Shown: in pieces, positions 5,603 through 5,913 of the stretch
How positions within the stretch are numbered: the stretch's first letter is position 1
Layout of the letters: each line of letters opens with the position of its first letter
Assembly: GCA_017483405.1 (NCBI GenBank)
Contig: JAFUWP010000160.1
Location: 1-5,913 of the forward strand
Length of the DNA stretch: 5,913 nucleotides
DNA from: Oscillospiraceae bacterium
GTDB lineage: Bacteria; Bacillota; Clostridia; Oscillospirales; Ruminococcaceae
Direction: 5' to 3'
The notes under the pieces: generated by a model
Told to the model about the DNA's origin: nothing
Database searches by the model: none
The model's input: only the letters and a program-made list of their open reading frames with translations
Program-made: the position numbers and the translations under genes

Positions 5603-5913
5603 GAATCTGACCGAGTTTCCGGCGCATGGTGACGGAAGTGCCGTTTCCGGCGGCACTTCTGACATGAAGGGAGTCTGTAAATTCCTGCATGATGGCGAAA
5701 CCTAATCCGGCGCGTTCTTCTTCGGGAGCGGTGGTATAAAGGGGAGTCATGGCTTTTTCAATATCGGGGATGCCGCATCCTTTATCGCTGACGCGTATGT
5801 AGAGTACTCTATCAGGGAGCATACGCAGGCATACGGCCACTTCTCCGGAACAGTTCCGATAGCCGTGGACAATGGCATTGGTAACGGCTTCTGAAATGAC
5901 GGTTCTTAAGTCA
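5580..5913 (-). CDS. spoIIAB: Anti-sigma-F factor SpoIIAB, C-terminal part (5' end outside window)
   Basis: A serine kinase and anti-sigma factor that binds sigma-F in the predivisional cell and phosphorylates SpoIIAA. The gene enters from the right edge (first full codon at 5912); 110 residues are visible, and about 36 are missing compared with the 146-residue Bacillus protein. GHKL/Bergerat ATP-binding motifs are in order: N-box ISEAVTNAIVHGY (visible 6-18, with Glu and Asn), G1 box DKGCGIPD (43-50), ATP-lid segment PLYTTAPEEERAGLGFAIM (57-75) with the GLGF glycines, and a late GNGTSV turn (89-94). The GTG at 5840 is internal, since homology continues upstream to the edge. The stop TGA (5582-5580) lies inside the start of sigF, as expected for a coupled spoIIAB-sigF operon. 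spoIIAA would be expected further right, but this cannot be seen. Confidence 0.96.
   Translation of the reverse strand, partial: DLRTVISEAVTNAIVHGYRNCSGEVAVCLRMLPDRVLYIRVSDKGCGIPDIEKAMTPLYTTAPEEERAGLGFAIMQEFTDSLHVRSAAGNGTSVTMRRKLGQIHAEESED

Larger units (their letters stand above)
1768..5849. repeat. Dispersed palindromic hexamer TCCGGA, 21 copies
   Basis: Counted by eye, TCCGGA begins at 1768, 1892, 2252, 2442, 2508, 3098, 3505, 3636, 3721, 3835, 3925, 3961, 4120, 4173, 4371, 4656, 4740, 5366, 5521, 5565 and 5844, and is absent from 1-1740. About one copy would be expected by chance in this length. Copies occur in all three codon phases (Ser-Gly, x-Pro-Asp/Glu, x-Arg-x), on genes of both strands, and between genes (1768, 2252). 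Whether it is a functional mark or a codon-context by-product is unknown. Confidence 0.6.

Overview
The window looks like chromosomal DNA from a spore-forming, moderate-GC member of the Clostridia, most likely Ruminococcaceae/Oscillospirales. The evidence is a spoIIAB-sigF pair, AGGAG-type ribosome binding sites, a consensus TTGACA/TATAAT promoter, and protein sequences of Ruminococcus style. The taxonomic call is inference from remembered family resemblance, not a search. There is no phage, IS element, CRISPR array, tRNA or rRNA. Genes are tightly packed and intact apart from the two cut by the window edges.

Layout on the + strand: (1) 1-926 holds the 3' end of pgi (glucose-6-phosphate isomerase), then a 134-residue P-loop protein of unknown function 28 bp downstream, probably co-transcribed. 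(2) 957-1763 is a self-contained unit: a perfect extended sigma-A promoter, a yceD/DUF177 gene, rpmF (ribosomal protein L32) and a strong intrinsic terminator. (3) 1786-4948 is a three-gene run starting right after that terminator: a small two-helix membrane protein of unknown function, gpsA (glycerol-3-phosphate dehydrogenase) and a long mutY whose product carries a complete extra Nudix hydrolase domain at its N-terminus. On the - strand, (4) 5913-4937 holds the 3' part of spoIIAB (anti-sigma-F kinase) followed by an overlapping sigF (forespore sigma factor). The sigF end runs tail-to-tail into the mutY end with a 12-nt coding overlap.

Functionally this is a housekeeping neighbourhood: glycolysis, ribosome and rRNA biogenesis, phospholipid precursor supply and oxidative DNA repair, abutting the forespore sigma switch. 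I do not see a wholly new multi-gene system. The points most worth a second look are the Nudix-MutY fusion, which joins a predicted nucleotide-type hydrolase to the A:8-oxoG glycosylase in one chain; a strong excess of the palindrome TCCGGA (21 copies by eye in 1741-5913, none in 1-1740), seen in all three codon phases and between genes; the overlapping convergent mutY/sigF ends with no visible terminator; and the uncharacterised P-loop protein behind pgi.
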